Shown: in pieces, positions 63,025 to 64,000 of the stretch
Layout: the number at the start of each line of letters is the position of its first letter
Numbering within the stretch: position 1 is the stretch's first letter
DNA from: Sphingomonas sp. Leaf33
Lineage (GTDB): Bacteria > Pseudomonadota > Alphaproteobacteria > Sphingomonadales > Sphingomonadaceae
NCBI RefSeq assembly: GCF_001421785.1
Contig: NZ_LMLB01000001.1
Span: 331,137 to 395,136 of the forward strand
Direction of reading: 5' to 3'
DNA length: 64,000 nt
Made by a program: the position numbers and the translations under genes
The notes under the pieces: model-generated
What the model was told of the DNA's origin: nothing
The model's database searches: none
Seen by the model: the letters and a program-made list of their open reading frames with translations, nothing else

Positions 63025-64000
63025 ATGGGCAAGGCGGTTTCCTTGGGTATGCTGGCGATCGTGCCCGTCCTGTCCGCGGCGGCCCCCGCGCAGACGCAGG
63101 ACGCCGCGCTGCTCGCCTTCGTCGACACGGCGTATGACGAACAGGTCGCGCTCAGCCCGGAAACCCAGACCGATCTGGGGCTAAAGACCAACTACGACCG
63201 GCTGGACGATTATACCGATGCCGCCGCGGTCCGGATGCGCACGCTGGTCGCGGCGCAGACCAAGGACATGCAGGCGCGGTTCCGGCCCGATCGCCTCAGC
63301 GAGAATGCGCGGATCAGCTATCGCCTGTTCGAATATGAGAACGCCCGCGCCGCCGACAGCTTCCGCTTCCGCAACCTGCGCTTTCCGGTATCGACCAACG
63401 GCAGTCCGGCGGGCGGGATCCCGGTCCTGCTGATCAACAACCACAAGGTCGACACCGTTGAAGACGCGCAGGCCTATATCGCTCGCCTGCGCGACACGCA
63501 GCGGGTGATGCGCGAAGTCGCCGCGACGATGCGCGCACAGGCCGCTGCCGGCATCGTCCCCAACCAGGTCAATTTCGCGCCCGCCCGCAACGATGCGAAG
63601 AAGGTGCTGGTCGGCGCGCCGTTCGACAGCGGCTCAGATTCGACGCTGATGGGCGATTTCCGCAAGAAGGTGACCGCCCTCGACGCGCCCGCAGCGACCA
63701 AGGCGCGGCTGCTGGCCGACGCGCAGGCCGCGCTGACCGGGCCGTTCAAGAGCGGCTACGACACGCTGATCGCCGCGATCGACGAGATCGAGCCCAAGTC
63801 GAAGGGCAATTTCGGCGTCTGGGCGCTGCCGGGCGGCGCGGCCTATTATGCCGACCGGCTGAGGCAGTCGACGACGACCGACCTGACCGCCGACCAGATC
63901 CACACGCTCGGCCTGCAACAGGTCGCGGCGATCCGGCAGGAGATGGAGGCGATCAAGCGCCAGGTCGGCTTTACCGGCACGCTCGAACAGTTCTTCGACA
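63025..64000 (+). CDS. DUF885 domain secreted protein (5' part)
   Basis: The gene runs off the right edge of the window; 325 codons are visible. It starts at the ATG at 63025 with a GGGAG ribosome binding site. A signal peptide (about 1-22, cleavage near APA-Q) is followed by helical sequence typical of DUF885 proteins, which resemble metallopeptidases of the gluzincin type. The zinc HExxH motif lies later in the family and is not yet visible. It follows E2 by 71 bases. Confidence 0.88.
   Translation, partial: MGKAVSLGMLAIVPVLSAAAPAQTQDAALLAFVDTAYDEQVALSPETQTDLGLKTNYDRLDDYTDAAAVRMRTLVAAQTKDMQARFRPDRLSENARISYRLFEYENARAADSFRFRNLRFPVSTNGSPAGGIPVLLINNHKVDTVEDAQAYIARLRDTQRVMREVAATMRAQAAAGIVPNQVNFAPARNDAKKVLVGAPFDSGSDSTLMGDFRKKVTALDAPAATKARLLADAQAALTGPFKSGYDTLIAAIDEIEPKSKGNFGVWALPGGAAYYADRLRQSTTTDLTADQIHTLGLQQVAAIRQEMEAIKRQVGFTGTLEQFFD

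Overview
The window is GC-rich, densely coded alphaproteobacterial chromosome. A sphingomonad, most likely Sphingomonas or a close relative, is the best fit. The reasons are a crtY-crtI-crtB carotenoid cluster, a periplasmic paoABC aldehyde oxidoreductase, the standard alphaproteobacterial order rimP-nusA-ylxR-infB-rbfA ... truB-rpsO-pnp, and many short palindromic repeats with the cores CTGAGC-nnn-GTCGAAG and CCCGCGCAGGCGGGA. This assignment rests on gene content recognised by eye; no database search was run.

Layout. 1-3.0 kb: end of a class II aldolase-type gene, a UVR-motif protein, and two overlapping serine hydrolase/beta-lactamase genes. 3.0-15.2 kb (minus strand): the translation and RNA-decay block, with a foreign-looking vapBC-tdk-site-2 protease insert between rbfA and truB. 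15.2-19.8 kb: a glycosyltransferase, a PQQ-type sugar dehydrogenase, rlmE, a Ppx/GppA phosphatase and tRNA-Gln. 19.8-25.8 kb: an accessory region with a membrane-tethered LuxR-type regulator, several small unknown genes, an AT-rich cassette of two overlapping unknown genes, and a duplicated 3' fragment of thiC. 25.8-32.5 kb: thiC with its TPP riboswitch, then envelope and periplasmic proteins. 32.7-36.5 kb: paoABC-like operon. 36.7-41 kb: carotenoid cluster with an embedded LOG-family gene. 41-51.9 kb: an Atm1-type ABC exporter, two degenerate retropepsin-like paralogues, recQ, a DUF442 protein, a sterol-desaturase family protein, two small enzymes, and lnt. 51.9-58.2 kb: metK with a structured leader, two secreted unknowns, an RNB ribonuclease, a PAP2 phosphatase, trmB and tRNA-Arg. 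58.3-63 kb: branched-chain 2-oxoacid dehydrogenase operon (E1alpha, an alpha/beta hydrolase, E1beta, E2). The window ends inside a DUF885 gene.

The main points of interest are: (i) palindromic repeats that have become coding sequence inside truB and inside the E2 linker; (ii) the AT-rich 23.7-25.1 kb cassette, lying next to a second, diverged thiC 3' end, which may be one frameshifted gene or an overlapping pair; (iii) a structured metK leader that can occlude the ribosome binding site and matches no riboswitch class I can name; (iv) the vapBC-tdk-protease block inside the translation operon, with a perfect palindrome at the vapB start; and (v) a pair of retropepsin-like paralogues that lack the catalytic DTG motif. 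I found no CRISPR array, insertion sequence, integrase, rRNA or complete prophage.
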